Positions 45,931 to 54,695 of a stretch of DNA of 64,000 bases are shown in pieces (within the stretch, counting starts at the first letter, position 1; every line of letters begins with the position of its first letter). The translations under genes and the position numbers were made by a program. The notes under the pieces were generated by a model. That model did no database searches, had not been told where the DNA came from, and saw only the letters and a list, made by a program, of their open reading frames with translations. The stretch is from an uncultured Prevotella sp. GTDB taxonomy: Bacteria; Bacteroidota; Bacteroidia; Bacteroidales; Bacteroidaceae. Where the stretch lies: NCBI GenBank assembly GCA_900545525.1, contig UQZX01000010.1, positions 30,722 to 94,721 on the forward strand, in the 5' to 3' direction.

Positions 45931-47502
45931 ATGACCAACGAATATCAGGTGCGCATGCTTCCGCAGCAGGCGGCAAGCGAGGCTGCCATGCGCGAGTTCA
46001 TCGCAAGAGAGAAAGGCATAGATGCCCGTACCATAAAGCATGTGCGTGTGCTAAGGCGCAGTATAGACGCAAGACAGCGCACAATATACATCAATCTTAA
46101 GGTAAGAGTATACATAAACGAAGAACCCCGTGACGAGGAATACATTCCTGTGGAATACAGGGACGTGTCGTCGGCTCCGGCGGTGGTTGTTGTCGGAGCC
46201 GGTCCGGGCGGGCTTTTCGCCTCGCTGAGGCTGATAGAGCTTGGCATGCGTCCCATTGTTATTGAGCGTGGAAAGGACGTGCACGAGCGCAAGAAAGACC
46301 TTTCCGCCATAACAAAGACGCAGCGTGTGGACGGCGAGAGCAACTATTGCTTTGGCGAGGGAGGTGCAGGTGCCTATTCGGACGGCAAGCTCTATACGCG
46401 TTCTAAAAAGCGTGGAAGCATAGAAAAGATACTTAACGTGTTCTGTCAGCACGGTGCACCGGCATCCATATTGTCTGATGCCCATCCGCATATTGGCACG
46501 GACAAGTTGCCGAAAGTTATAGAGAACATGCGCAATACCATTCTGAAATGCGGCGGGGAGGTGCACTTTATGACTAAGATGACGGCGCTTGTATTTGACG
46601 GCGACAGCGTCATGGGCGTGGAGGCATCGGATGTCGTGACAGGGGAAAAGACAGTCTTCCGCGGTCCGGTGATACTTGCCACAGGACATTCTGCACGCGA
46701 TGTCTACCGCTATCTGCATGACTCGGATGTGGAAATGGAGGCAAAGGGCATTGCCGTAGGCGTTCGTCTCGAACATCCGGCAAAGCTGATAGACAGCATA
46801 CAGTATCACAACAGGGAGGGCAGGGGACGCTGGTTGCCTGCGGCAGAGTACAGCTTTGTAACGCAGGCAGACGGGCGTGGAGTGTATTCGTTCTGCATGT
46901 GTCCGGGCGGATTTGTCATCCCTGCCGCCACAGGACCGCGGCAGATTGTCGTCAACGGAATGAGTCCGAGCAACAGAGGAACGCAGTGGTCCAACAGCGG
47001 AATGGTCGTGGAGATGCGTCCGGAGGACGTTCCCGGCGACGGTGTGCTGAGGATGCTGGACTTTCAGGAGCGTCTTGAGAACGACTGCTGGCAGCAGGGC
47101 AACATGAAACAGACGGCACCGGCGCAGCGCATGGCAGACTTTGTCAACAACCGGCTGAGCTACGACCTGCCCAAAAGCTCGTATGCACCGGGGCTTATTT
47201 CCAGTCCGTTGCACTTCTGGCTTCCGCCTTCCGTGTCGAAAAGGCTGCAACAGGGCTTCAGGAAGTTCGGTTCCATGAGCCACGGATTTCTTACAAACGA
47301 TGCCGTGCTCATAGCCGTTGAGACACGCACGTCATCGCCCGTGCGTATTCTCCGCGACGTCAATACCCTGCAACATGTGCGCATAAAAGGGCTTTTCCCA
47401 TGCGGGGAAGGTGCCGGATATGCCGGAGGAATAGTCTCGGCAGGCATTGATGGGGAGCGTTGTGCAGAGGCTGCGGCGCTGTATTCGGGATGTATAAAAT
47501 AG
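45931..47502 (+). CDS. FAD-dependent oxidoreductase, uncharacterised (COG2509-like)
   Basis: A 523-residue flavoprotein. After an N-terminal domain of about 80 residues, the Rossmann dinucleotide motif VVVGAGPGGLFASLRLIELG lies near residue 85, followed by ESNYCFGEGGAGAYSDGKLYTR near residue 133, ILATGHSARDVYRYL near residue 249, and a final FPCGEGAGYAGGIVSAGIDG near residue 490, the second FAD-contact motif. The family is widespread and conserved but its substrate is not known to me. It could be co-transcribed with the preceding hydrolase gene. It is followed 24 bp after its stop by array locus C. Confidence 0.85.
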   Translation: MTNEYQVRMLPQQAASEAAMREFIAREKGIDARTIKHVRVLRRSIDARQRTIYINLKVRVYINEEPRDEEYIPVEYRDVSSAPAVVVVGAGPGGLFASLRLIELGMRPIVIERGKDVHERKKDLSAITKTQRVDGESNYCFGEGGAGAYSDGKLYTRSKKRGSIEKILNVFCQHGAPASILSDAHPHIGTDKLPKVIENMRNTILKCGGEVHFMTKMTALVFDGDSVMGVEASDVVTGEKTVFRGPVILATGHSARDVYRYLHDSDVEMEAKGIAVGVRLEHPAKLIDSIQYHNREGRGRWLPAAEYSFVTQADGRGVYSFCMCPGGFVIPAATGPRQIVVNGMSPSNRGTQWSNSGMVVEMRPEDVPGDGVLRMLDFQERLENDCWQQGNMKQTAPAQRMADFVNNRLSYDLPKSSYAPGLISSPLHFWLPPSVSKRLQQGFRKFGSMSHGFLTNDAVLIAVETRTSSPVRILRDVNTLQHVRIKGLFPCGEGAGYAGGIVSAGIDGERCAEAAALYSGCIK

Positions 47503-47526
47503 CCCGTTGTAACTTGTTGATATTCA

Positions 47527-47636
47527 AACGAATATCTTTTGCCTTCCCAAAGGTGCCCTTTTGCGCTCCCAAAGCATAGCTTTAGCACCCTTAAAGGTGA
47601 CCTTTTGCATTGCCAAAGGTCACCTTTTCCGTTACC
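47527..47636. repeat. 22-nt periodic palindrome array, locus C
   Basis: Clear words start at 47549, 47571, 47593 and 47615: AAAGGTGCCCTTT, AAAGCATAGCTTT, AAAGGTGACCTTT and AAAGGTCACCTTT, with a degenerate unit AACGAATATCTTT at 47527. The 9-nt spacers TGCCTTCCC, TGCGCTCCC, AGCACCCTT, TGCATTGCC and TCCGTTACC are themselves alike. The last two words are exact reverse complements around a 9-nt loop. The array follows the FAD oxidoreductase gene and precedes pheT. The remaining gap, 47637-47764, holds nothing I can name. Confidence 0.85.
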
Positions 47637-47764
47637 ATGTCTTTTTATAAGAAATCCTGCACCTGTCCTACGGGTGCGGCAGGGGCGTGACATCAGCATG
47701 CCGCATGCCGATTTTCATACTATATAATAAGGTGTATGCGCTCTTACATTTTTACAGTAAACAC

Positions 47765-47795
47765 TTGTTCAAATGACCAAAAATTAGTACTTTTG
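47765..47795 (+). promoter_or_regulatory. Promoter for pheT
   Basis: TTG (47765-47767), 20 bp, then TACTTTTG (47788-47795); 35 bp before the pheT ATG. Confidence 0.65.
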
Positions 47796-47830
47796 CGTCC
47801 GAATTAAAAATCGTATAAAAGTTCATTGCA

Positions 47831-50293
47831 ATGAATATATCTTATAAATGGTTAAAAGAGTACGTTGATTTTGAGCTTACTCCGCAGGAAGTGTGCGATG
47901 CACTCACATCGGAAGGACTTGAAGTTGACGCGCTTGAAGAAGTTCAAAGCATCAAGGGCGGTCTCAAGGGACTGTATGTAGGCAAGGTGCTTACGTGCGA
48001 CGTTCATCCCGACTCGGACCATCTGCACGTTACAACGGTCGATCTCGGACGTGAGACTCCGTCACAGATAGTCTGCGGGGCACCCAATGTGGCTGCCGGA
48101 CAGAAGGTCATTGTGGCAGACATAGGCTGTGTGCTGTATGACGGAGACAAGGAATTTGTAATAAAGAAGTCAAAGCTCCGCGGTGTAGAAAGCTACGGCA
48201 TGATTTGCGCGGAAGACGAAATAGGAGTGGGCAACAGCCATGACGGCATTATAGTGCTGCCGGAAGACGCGCCTGTAGGTCAGCCTGCCGCCGAATATTA
48301 CAATCTTGAAAGCGACTGGCTGATAGAGGTGGACATCACGGCTAACCGTGCTGATGCGCTTTCTCATTGGGGTGTTGCACGCGATTTGTACGCATGGCTT
48401 GTCCAGAACGGTTATAAGACGTCGTTGCACCGCCCGTCTGACGATGCCTTTGCTGTAGACAATAACGACCTGCCCGTAGATGTTACCATTGAAAATACGG
48501 AGGCATGCAAACGCTATGCCTGCGTCAGCCTGTCGGGATGCGAGGTAAAGGAAAGTCCGGAATGGCTTCAGAACAAGTTGCGTGTGATAGGGCTGCGCCC
48601 AATAAACAATATAGTGGACATCACCAACTATATAATGATGGCATACGGACAGCCGCTTCACTGCTTTGACGCAGATATGGTTAAAGGTCACCATATCATA
48701 GTGAAGACAATGCCCGAAGGTACGCCTTTTGTGACGCTTGACGGTGAAGAACATAAACTAAGTGAGCGTGACCTTGCCATCTGCAACACCGATGAGCCTA
48801 TGTGTATTGCAGGTGTGTTCGGCGGAAAGGGCAGCGGCACATACGACACAACATGCAACGTGGTGCTGGAAAGTGCCTATTTCCACCCTACATGGATACG
48901 CAAGAGCGCACGCCGCCACGGTCTCAGCACCGACGCATCGTTCCGTTTTGAGCGCGGAATAGACCCGAACGGAGTGATTTATGCCTTGAAACAGGCTGCA
49001 CTGCTCTGCAAGGAACTTGCCGGAGGCAAGATTTCCATGGAGATAAAGGATGTGTATCCTGAACCGATAGGCGACTTTAAAGTGGAGCTGGAGTATGACT
49101 ATGTAAACCGCCTGACAGGCAAGAACATACCCGCAGCAACCGTTAAGAGCATCGTACAGAGCCTGGAGATGAAGATAGATGCGGAAAGCGAGACAGGACT
49201 GAGCCTGAGTGTTCCTCCTTACCGCGTGGATGTACAGAGACCCTGCGACGTCGTTGAAGACATTCTCCGTGTGTATGGATACAACAATGTTGAAATTCCT
49301 TCACAGCTTAAAAGCTCTCTTGTGGTAAAGGGAGACGAGGATAAGAAGCATAAACTGGAAGAGATTGTAAGTGAGCAGCTTGTGGGCTGCGGCTTCAATG
49401 AAATATTGAACAACTCTCTGACAAAGGCTGCATATTACGAAGGGCTTAACCGCTATGAGGCAAAGAACTGTGTCAGGATAATGAACCCGCTGAGTTCCGA
49501 CCTTAACGTAATGCGTCAGTCGTTGCTCTTCGGAGGTCTGGAAAGCATTGCATACAATGCCAACCGCAAGAACCCTGACCTCAGGTTCTTTGAATTCGGC
49601 AATGTCTACAATTTCTCAAAAGAGAAGCATAATCCGGAAACGCCAATGGCGGCATATAAGGAGGAGTGCCACCTCGGACTATGGGTGACGGGAAAGCGCG
49701 TTAAAGGCAGCTGGGCACATCCCGACGAGGACTCTTCGTTCTATGAGCTGAAGGCATACGTTGACAACATCCTGCGCCGTATAGGACTTAACAGCGGCAC
49801 TGTTGTTATGCACGGCAGCGACAACAACATCTTCTCAAAGGGCATTGCCATAGAGAACAGAGGCGGAAAACTGCTTGTTGAAATGGGTGTTGTAAGCAAG
49901 AGCCTGCTGAAAGCGTCGGGGATAGACGCTCCCGTTTATTACGCAGACCTCAACTGGAGTGCGCTTGCCAAGGCTGTAAGGAAGAACAAGGTGGGATATA
50001 AGGAGATAAGCAAGTATCCTCCTGTAAGCCGTGACTTGGCTTTGCTTTTGGACAAGAGCGTGGATTTTGCACAGATAGAGCAGATTGCATATCAGACAGA
50101 GAAAAAGCTGTTGAAGAATGTCGAACTGTTTGATGTCTATGAAGGCAAGAACCTGCCCGAAGGAAAGAAGAGCTATGCTGTGAACTTCATACTTCAGGAC
50201 GAGGGAAAGACCCTTAACGACAAGCAGATAGACGCGGTAATGAACAAGCTTATCAGCAATATACGTGGCAAGCTTGGTGCGGAACTCAGATAA
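47831..50293 (+). CDS. pheT: Phenylalanyl-tRNA synthetase beta subunit
   Basis: An 820-residue subunit of the alpha2-beta2 enzyme that charges tRNA-Phe. In order: a tRNA-binding OB domain (about residues 40-150; VGKVLTCDVHPDSDHLHVTTVDLG), the B3/B4 editing region (INNIVDITNYIMMAYGQPLHCFD near residue 258), a B5 domain around residue 410, the catalytic-like core, and a C-terminal ferredoxin-fold anticodon-binding domain (YPPVSRDLALLLDKSV near residue 730). Length and domain order are complete. PheS is not adjacent, so the subunits are encoded separately. It is followed by yebC after 138 bp. Confidence 0.96.
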   Translation: MNISYKWLKEYVDFELTPQEVCDALTSEGLEVDALEEVQSIKGGLKGLYVGKVLTCDVHPDSDHLHVTTVDLGRETPSQIVCGAPNVAAGQKVIVADIGCVLYDGDKEFVIKKSKLRGVESYGMICAEDEIGVGNSHDGIIVLPEDAPVGQPAAEYYNLESDWLIEVDITANRADALSHWGVARDLYAWLVQNGYKTSLHRPSDDAFAVDNNDLPVDVTIENTEACKRYACVSLSGCEVKESPEWLQNKLRVIGLRPINNIVDITNYIMMAYGQPLHCFDADMVKGHHIIVKTMPEGTPFVTLDGEEHKLSERDLAICNTDEPMCIAGVFGGKGSGTYDTTCNVVLESAYFHPTWIRKSARRHGLSTDASFRFERGIDPNGVIYALKQAALLCKELAGGKISMEIKDVYPEPIGDFKVELEYDYVNRLTGKNIPAATVKSIVQSLEMKIDAESETGLSLSVPPYRVDVQRPCDVVEDILRVYGYNNVEIPSQLKSSLVVKGDEDKKHKLEEIVSEQLVGCGFNEILNNSLTKAAYYEGLNRYEAKNCVRIMNPLSSDLNVMRQSLLFGGLESIAYNANRKNPDLRFFEFGNVYNFSKEKHNPETPMAAYKEECHLGLWVTGKRVKGSWAHPDEDSSFYELKAYVDNILRRIGLNSGTVVMHGSDNNIFSKGIAIENRGGKLLVEMGVVSKSLLKASGIDAPVYYADLNWSALAKAVRKNKVGYKEISKYPPVSRDLALLLDKSVDFAQIEQIAYQTEKKLLKNVELFDVYEGKNLPEGKKSYAVNFILQDEGKTLNDKQIDAVMNKLISNIRGKLGAELR

Positions 50294-50431
50294 AACGTGC
50301 ATGGCTGCGGATGCCGTGCCCCGGGGTTACCGTCTGAGGGCATATGGGTGCGGCATACGGTATGCAGGGATTACGGTCTGAGATTTCTGAAGTTTTAACA
50401 TGATAAAATAATAATATAAAATTTTACTTCA

Positions 50432-51160
50432 ATGGGAAGAGCATTTGAGTATCGTAAAGCATCTAAGTTAAAGAGATGGGGGCACATGGCAAAGACGTTT
50501 ACACGCCTTGGCAAGCAGATAGCGATAGCCGTAAAGGCTGGCGGTCCTGAACCCGAGAACAATCCGGCACTGCGTTCTGTAATTGCAACCTGCAAGCGCG
50601 AGAACATGCCGAAAGACAATATCGAGCGTGCAATAAAGAATGCCATGGGCAAGGACCAGAGCGACTATAAGGAAGTTACTTACGAGGGATACGGACCTCA
50701 TGGCATTGCTGTGTTTGTGGACACGCTGACCGATAACACGACACGTACCGTGGGAGATGTACGTTCTGTATTCAACAAGTTCAGCGGTACGCTCGGAACA
50801 ACCGGCTCGCTGGCTTATCTGTTCGACCATAAGTGTGTCTTCACATTTAAGAAAAAGGACGGAATAGACATGGACGACCTTGTACTGGAACTTATCGACC
50901 TTAACGTAGAGGATGAGTTTGACGAGGACACGGAAGAGGGAACGATAACCATTTACGGCGATCCGAAGAGCTATTCGCAGGTACAGCATTTCCTTGAAGA
51001 GAAGGGTTTTGAGGATATAGGCGGTGAGTTTACATATATTCCCAACGACTTGAAGGATGTGGATGCAGAGGTTCGCGCCGTGATAGACAAAATGGTAGAG
51101 CGTCTTGAAGAGTTCGACGACGTGCAGAATGTATACACAAACATGAAGCCGGAAGAATAA
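50432..51160 (+). CDS. yebC: YebC/PmpR family regulator or translation factor
   Basis: A 242-residue member of the YebC family (GRAFEYRKASKLKRWGHMAKTFTRLG at the start is diagnostic; GPHGIAVFVDTLTDNTTRTV near residue 93 is the central signature). Members have been described as DNA-binding regulators, and more recent work links YebC-type proteins to translation of proline-rich stretches; I cannot choose between these from sequence. The family normally begins MAGHSKWANIKH; this start with GRAFEYRKASKLKRWG is the divergent form common in Bacteroidetes. It is 14 bp upstream of a TSCPD gene. Confidence 0.92.
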   Translation: MGRAFEYRKASKLKRWGHMAKTFTRLGKQIAIAVKAGGPEPENNPALRSVIATCKRENMPKDNIERAIKNAMGKDQSDYKEVTYEGYGPHGIAVFVDTLTDNTTRTVGDVRSVFNKFSGTLGTTGSLAYLFDHKCVFTFKKKDGIDMDDLVLELIDLNVEDEFDEDTEEGTITIYGDPKSYSQVQHFLEEKGFEDIGGEFTYIPNDLKDVDAEVRAVIDKMVERLEEFDDVQNVYTNMKPEE

Positions 51161-51174
51161 CGGAATAGCCAAAG

Positions 51175-51426
51175 ATGAAGCATATAACATACCTGCCCGT
51201 AGGCACTTGCAGCAGGAGAATAGACATTGACATCGATGAAAACGGATTGATACATGATGTAAACTTCGTAGGAGGATGCAATGGGAACCTTAAAGGAATA
51301 TGCTCGCTTGTGCGTGGAATGAAGCCGGAGGACGTGAAAAAGCGTCTTGACGGTATACAATGCGGCTCAAAAGGGACGAGTTGTCCGGACCAGTTGTGCC
51401 GTGCCCTGGAACAGGAGCAACTGTAA
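51175..51426 (+). CDS. TSCPD domain protein
   Basis: An 83-residue protein whose C-terminal segment GTSCPDQLCRALE includes the TSCPD motif that names the domain; cysteines also occur at GTCSRR near residue 11, GGCNGNLKGICS near residue 33, and IQCGSKG. The domain is otherwise found as the C-terminal extension of class II ribonucleotide reductases and as stand-alone small proteins of unknown function; the four cysteine positions suggest metal binding. It lies 14 bp after yebC and is followed by a terminator. Confidence 0.85.
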   Translation: MKHITYLPVGTCSRRIDIDIDENGLIHDVNFVGGCNGNLKGICSLVRGMKPEDVKKRLDGIQCGSKGTSCPDQLCRALEQEQL

Positions 51427-51462
51427 AAAAGGATAATATACTACGGGTAAGACCCTATCCGG

Positions 51463-51526
51463 AATACGGATGCACATGGATATGGAATTTGAGAAATATT
51501 CCCATTTGTCCTTGTGCATCCGTATT
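51463..51526 (+). terminator. Terminator after the TSCPD gene
   Basis: AATACGGATGCACA (51463-51476) pairs with its exact reverse complement at 51513-51526, followed by TTTATGTTTTT. It lies between convergent units and is close to the lipoprotein stop codon at 51542. Confidence 0.75.
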
Positions 51527-51541
51527 TTTATGTTTTTAACG

Positions 51542-51934
51542 TCACTTCTTTTTATAGTCTTCAGGACGTATTGTTATCTCAACAAGGACTTTTCCCTTGT
51601 TTTTGGTTGAATAATATATATATGAAAAATTAAATCCGGCATCCTTATATGCCCTTAATGAAGGTGCATCCTGTACAAGTTTCTTCAGTTCTTCGTGTAT
51701 TTGGTCTTTATTAATGGCTGCTGTGTCTAATCTTCCAGTTAACGAATAATAATAATTAACTGTCAATGTGGACTTTTCAAACACCACACTATCATTTACA
51801 ATACCTTCGGAAACAGGTGCCGGACAGTTCTTTCTTGTAAATTCAGCCATTTCTCTTGCAGCTCTTTCCTCTATGCTTTCATGGCATGAACAAAGGGTAA
51901 TGGCTGCTAAAACAATGATATAAATCTTTTTCAT
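51542..51934 (-). CDS. Small lipoprotein of unknown function
   Basis: A 130-residue protein starting MKKIYIIVLAAITLCSC, a signal peptide with lipobox LCSC and predicted lipid-anchored Cys at residue 17. The mature part is charged, has no motif I recognise, and ends in KKK. The sequence VNYYYSLTGRLDTAAI suggests a small globular periplasmic fold. The chosen ATG is at 51934; another two codons upstream (51940) is possible. It has its own promoter box at 51954-51961 and no operon partners. Confidence 0.8.
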   Translation of the reverse strand: MKKIYIIVLAAITLCSCHESIEERAAREMAEFTRKNCPAPVSEGIVNDSVVFEKSTLTVNYYYSLTGRLDTAAINKDQIHEELKKLVQDAPSLRAYKDAGFNFSYIYYSTKNKGKVLVEITIRPEDYKKK

Positions 51935-51953
51935 AACCATAAAATTAGTCCCG

Positions 51954-51961
51954 CAAAATTA
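51954..51961 (-). promoter_or_regulatory. Promoter -7 box for the lipoprotein gene
   Basis: The minus strand reads TAATTTTG, matching TAnnTTTG, 19 bp upstream of the chosen start. Confidence 0.55.
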
Positions 51962-52143
51962 ATCAATCTCTGAATAAAACAGTATTAAAAGTATGTTTTT
52001 TTGAAATCTTCCATGAAAAAGCAACACACAATCTGAAAGACATGGCATGTTTTTTGTATATTAAATATGGTATTCAACTTCATCTTATATGCTCACGCTC
52101 AATAAAAAACAAATAAATTGTTGTTTTGTTCTCGACTTATTCG

Positions 52144-52151
52144 TATATTTG
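52144..52151 (+). promoter_or_regulatory. Promoter -7 box for lepA
   Basis: TATATTTG matches TAnnTTTG, 21 bp before the ATG at 52173, with TTG at 52121-52123 as a candidate -33. It argues against an in-frame start at 52089. Confidence 0.6.
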
Positions 52152-52172
52152 CAGATCAAAAAGCATTTATTA

Positions 52173-53954
52173 ATGAACCATATAAGGAATTTTTGTATTA
52201 TAGCCCATATAGATCATGGAAAGTCTACTATAGCAGACCGTCTTCTTGAATATACAAAGACGATAAAGATAGTAGAGGGACAAATGCTTGATGATATGGA
52301 TCTCGAACGTGAACGTGGCATAACGATAAAGAGTCATGCCATACAAATGGAATATGAACTTGACGGTGAGCACTACATACTCAACCTGATTGATACTCCG
52401 GGACACGTGGATTTTTCATACGAGGTATCAAGAAGCATTGCTGCATGTGAGGGGGCAATACTGGTAGTGGATGCAACGCAGGGAGTGCAGGCACAGACTA
52501 TCAGCAATTTGTATATGGCAATAGAACAGGATTTGGAAATAATTCCTGTGATAAACAAGATAGACATGCCTTCCGCAATGCCGGATGAGGTGGAAGATGA
52601 GATAGTGGAACTTATCGGTTGTGACCGCGGTGACATTCTCAGGGCTTCAGGCAAGACAGGCGAAGGCGTAGAGGACATATTGCGAGCAGTTGTTGAACGT
52701 GTGCCTCATCCGCAGGGAAATGCGGAAGCACCGTTGCAGGCACTGATATTCGACTCTGTATTCAACCCGTTCCGTGGTATCATTGCATACTTCAAGATTG
52801 AGAACGGAGTGATACGGAAAGGCGACAAGGTGAAGTTCTTCAATACTGGCATGGAATATACAGCTGATGAAGTGGGAGTGCTGAAGATGGACATGATTGC
52901 ACGGAATGAGCTGAGAACCGGAGATGTGGGCTATATCATAAGCGGAATAAAAGACAGCAAGGATGTGAAAGTAGGTGATACAATCACACATATATCACGT
53001 CCCTGCGAGAAGGCTATTTCCGGATTTCAGGAAGTGAAGCCCATGGTCTTTGCCGGTGTTTATCCGATAGATCCTGCCGACTATGAGAATTTAAGAGCCT
53101 CATTGGAAAAGTTGCAGCTTAATGATGCTGCACTTACATTCTCCCCAGAGTCGTCTGTAGCATTGGGATTTGGTTTCCGGTGCGGCTTCTTAGGGCTTCT
53201 TCACATGGAGATAGTGCAGGAACGTCTTGACCGTGAGTTCAATATGGATGTCATAACGACCGTTCCCAATGTTTCATATCAGGTATATGACAAACAGGGA
53301 GGTGTGAAGGAGGTGCACAATCCGTCGGGATTGCCGGATGCAACTATGATAGACCACATTGAAGAGCCATATATAAAAGCTTCTATTATAACCGACTCAA
53401 ACTTCATAGGTCCGATAATGAAGCTGTGTCTTGACAAGCGCGGCGAGCTGATAAAGCAAGAATATATAAGCGGCAATAGGGTAGAACTGCATTTCATGAT
53501 ACCGCTTGGTGAAATCGTGATAGACTTTTACGACAAGCTCAAGAGTATCTCAAAGGGATATGCATCGTTCGATTATCATATAGACTGCTATCGTCCGTCG
53601 AAGCTTGCCAAGCTCGATATTCTGTTGAACGGCGAGCCTGTGGATGCGTTGTCAACACTGACGCATCAGGACAATGCCGTTACTTTTGGACGCAGGATGT
53701 GTGAAAAACTTAAGGAACTGATACCGCGCCAGCAGTTTGATATAGCCATACAGGCAGCCATAGGAGCTAAAATCGTAGCGCGTGAGACTGTAAAATGTGT
53801 AAGAAAAGATGTCACGGCAAAGTGTTATGGCGGTGATGTAAGCCGTAAACGCAAACTTTTGGAGAAGCAGAAGAAAGGAAAGAAGAGAATGAAGCAGATA
53901 GGAAATGTTGAAGTTCCGCAGAAAGCTTTCCTCGCAGTGCTTAAACTAGATTAA
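52173..53954 (+). CDS. lepA: Elongation factor 4 (LepA)
   Basis: A 593-residue translational GTPase that acts on the ribosome, near the usual 600 residues. The P-loop AHIDHGKST is at residues 11-19, the switch [17 protein letters not shown] near residue 76, and the NKIDMPSA guanine-specificity motif near residue 127. The LepA-specific C-terminal domain is present (ECVR-type segment [19 protein letters not shown]; end [19 protein letters not shown]). It is followed 31 bp later by a Crp/Fnr-type regulator gene. Confidence 0.96.
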   Translation: MNHIRNFCIIAHIDHGKSTIADRLLEYTKTIKIVEGQMLDDMDLERERGITIKSHAIQMEYELDGEHYILNLIDTPGHVDFSYEVSRSIAACEGAILVVDATQGVQAQTISNLYMAIEQDLEIIPVINKIDMPSAMPDEVEDEIVELIGCDRGDILRASGKTGEGVEDILRAVVERVPHPQGNAEAPLQALIFDSVFNPFRGIIAYFKIENGVIRKGDKVKFFNTGMEYTADEVGVLKMDMIARNELRTGDVGYIISGIKDSKDVKVGDTITHISRPCEKAISGFQEVKPMVFAGVYPIDPADYENLRASLEKLQLNDAALTFSPESSVALGFGFRCGFLGLLHMEIVQERLDREFNMDVITTVPNVSYQVYDKQGGVKEVHNPSGLPDATMIDHIEEPYIKASIITDSNFIGPIMKLCLDKRGELIKQEYISGNRVELHFMIPLGEIVIDFYDKLKSISKGYASFDYHIDCYRPSKLAKLDILLNGEPVDALSTLTHQDNAVTFGRRMCEKLKELIPRQQFDIAIQAAIGAKIVARETVKCVRKDVTAKCYGGDVSRKRKLLEKQKKGKKRMKQIGNVEVPQKAFLAVLKLD

Positions 53955-53985
53955 AACAATACAAAAATAGAAGGAGGAAAAAGAG

Positions 53986-54582
53986 ATGAAAGAACCGGTT
54001 AGCACAACACGTGACATTGCCCGCGAGCTTGCGCGCAGATTTAGTACCATGACACATGACGAGCTTGACATACTGGAAAGTGTGCTTGTCCCGATGAGGT
54101 TTGCCAAGGGGGAAATGATACTCCGCGAAGGAGAAGTATGCCGTAACATATATTATATAGAGAAAGGACTGGTGCGGCAGTTCTACTTCAAGAAGGACAA
54201 GGACATAACGGAGAACATGGCTGTTGAGGGAAGTATCGTGATGTGCATAGAGAGCCTGTTCAAGGAGGAGCCGACATTGTTGCAGATAAAGGCGATAGAG
54301 CCGGCGATAATATATGCACTGCCGAAGGCAAAGCTTGAACAAGTGGCGCTTCACAATGTGAATATCCAAATTCTTTATAGAAAGATATTGGAAGAGTCTC
54401 TGATACAGTCGCAGATACATGCGGACATGGTGCGTTTCGAAACGGCAAAGAACCGGTATCTTCGTCTTTACAAGATGTCTCCCAAACTTATATTGCGTGC
54501 ACCGCTGGTATACATTGCAAGCTATCTGCAGATGACTCCGGAGACGTTGAGCCGCGTGCGTGCCACTACGATATTGGAATGA
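53986..54582 (+). CDS. Crp/Fnr family regulator
   Basis: A 198-residue protein with an N-terminal cyclic-nucleotide-binding-like beta-roll (about residues 20-120; RFAKGEMILREGEVCRNIYYIEKG is a typical start of the fold) and a C-terminal helix-turn-helix whose recognition part is YLQMTPETLSRVRATTI. There are no FNR-type N-terminal cysteines, so an iron-sulfur oxygen sensor is unlikely; effector unknown. It has an exact AGGAGG eight bp before its ATG (53972-53977), stronger than most starts here. It is downstream of lepA and upstream of a strong bidirectional terminator. Confidence 0.85.
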   Translation: MKEPVSTTRDIARELARRFSTMTHDELDILESVLVPMRFAKGEMILREGEVCRNIYYIEKGLVRQFYFKKDKDITENMAVEGSIVMCIESLFKEEPTLLQIKAIEPAIIYALPKAKLEQVALHNVNIQILYRKILEESLIQSQIHADMVRFETAKNRYLRLYKMSPKLILRAPLVYIASYLQMTPETLSRVRATTILE

Positions 54583-54654
54583 CACGTGAAAGAAATTGCA
54601 TGGCTTCTAATAGTATGTTTCTAAAGGAATAACAATAAATGGTGACTGTTATGC

Positions 54655-54695
54655 AAACAAATAAGGAGACTGTCTCACAGTCTCCTTATTTGTTT
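54655..54695. terminator. Bidirectional terminator overlapping the relA end
   Basis: A perfect 19-bp stem (54655-54673 with 54677-54695) with a 3-nt loop, flanked by T-rich sequence on both strands. It terminates the lepA-crp unit and, on the other strand, contains the last six codons and stop of the relA-type gene. Confidence 0.85.

Noticed and set aside
47527..47636. CRISPR array
   Set aside because: The repeated words vary between units and the spacers are only 9 nt and similar to each other; CRISPR needs identical repeats of about 24-40 nt with unique spacers of similar length, and no cas gene is present.
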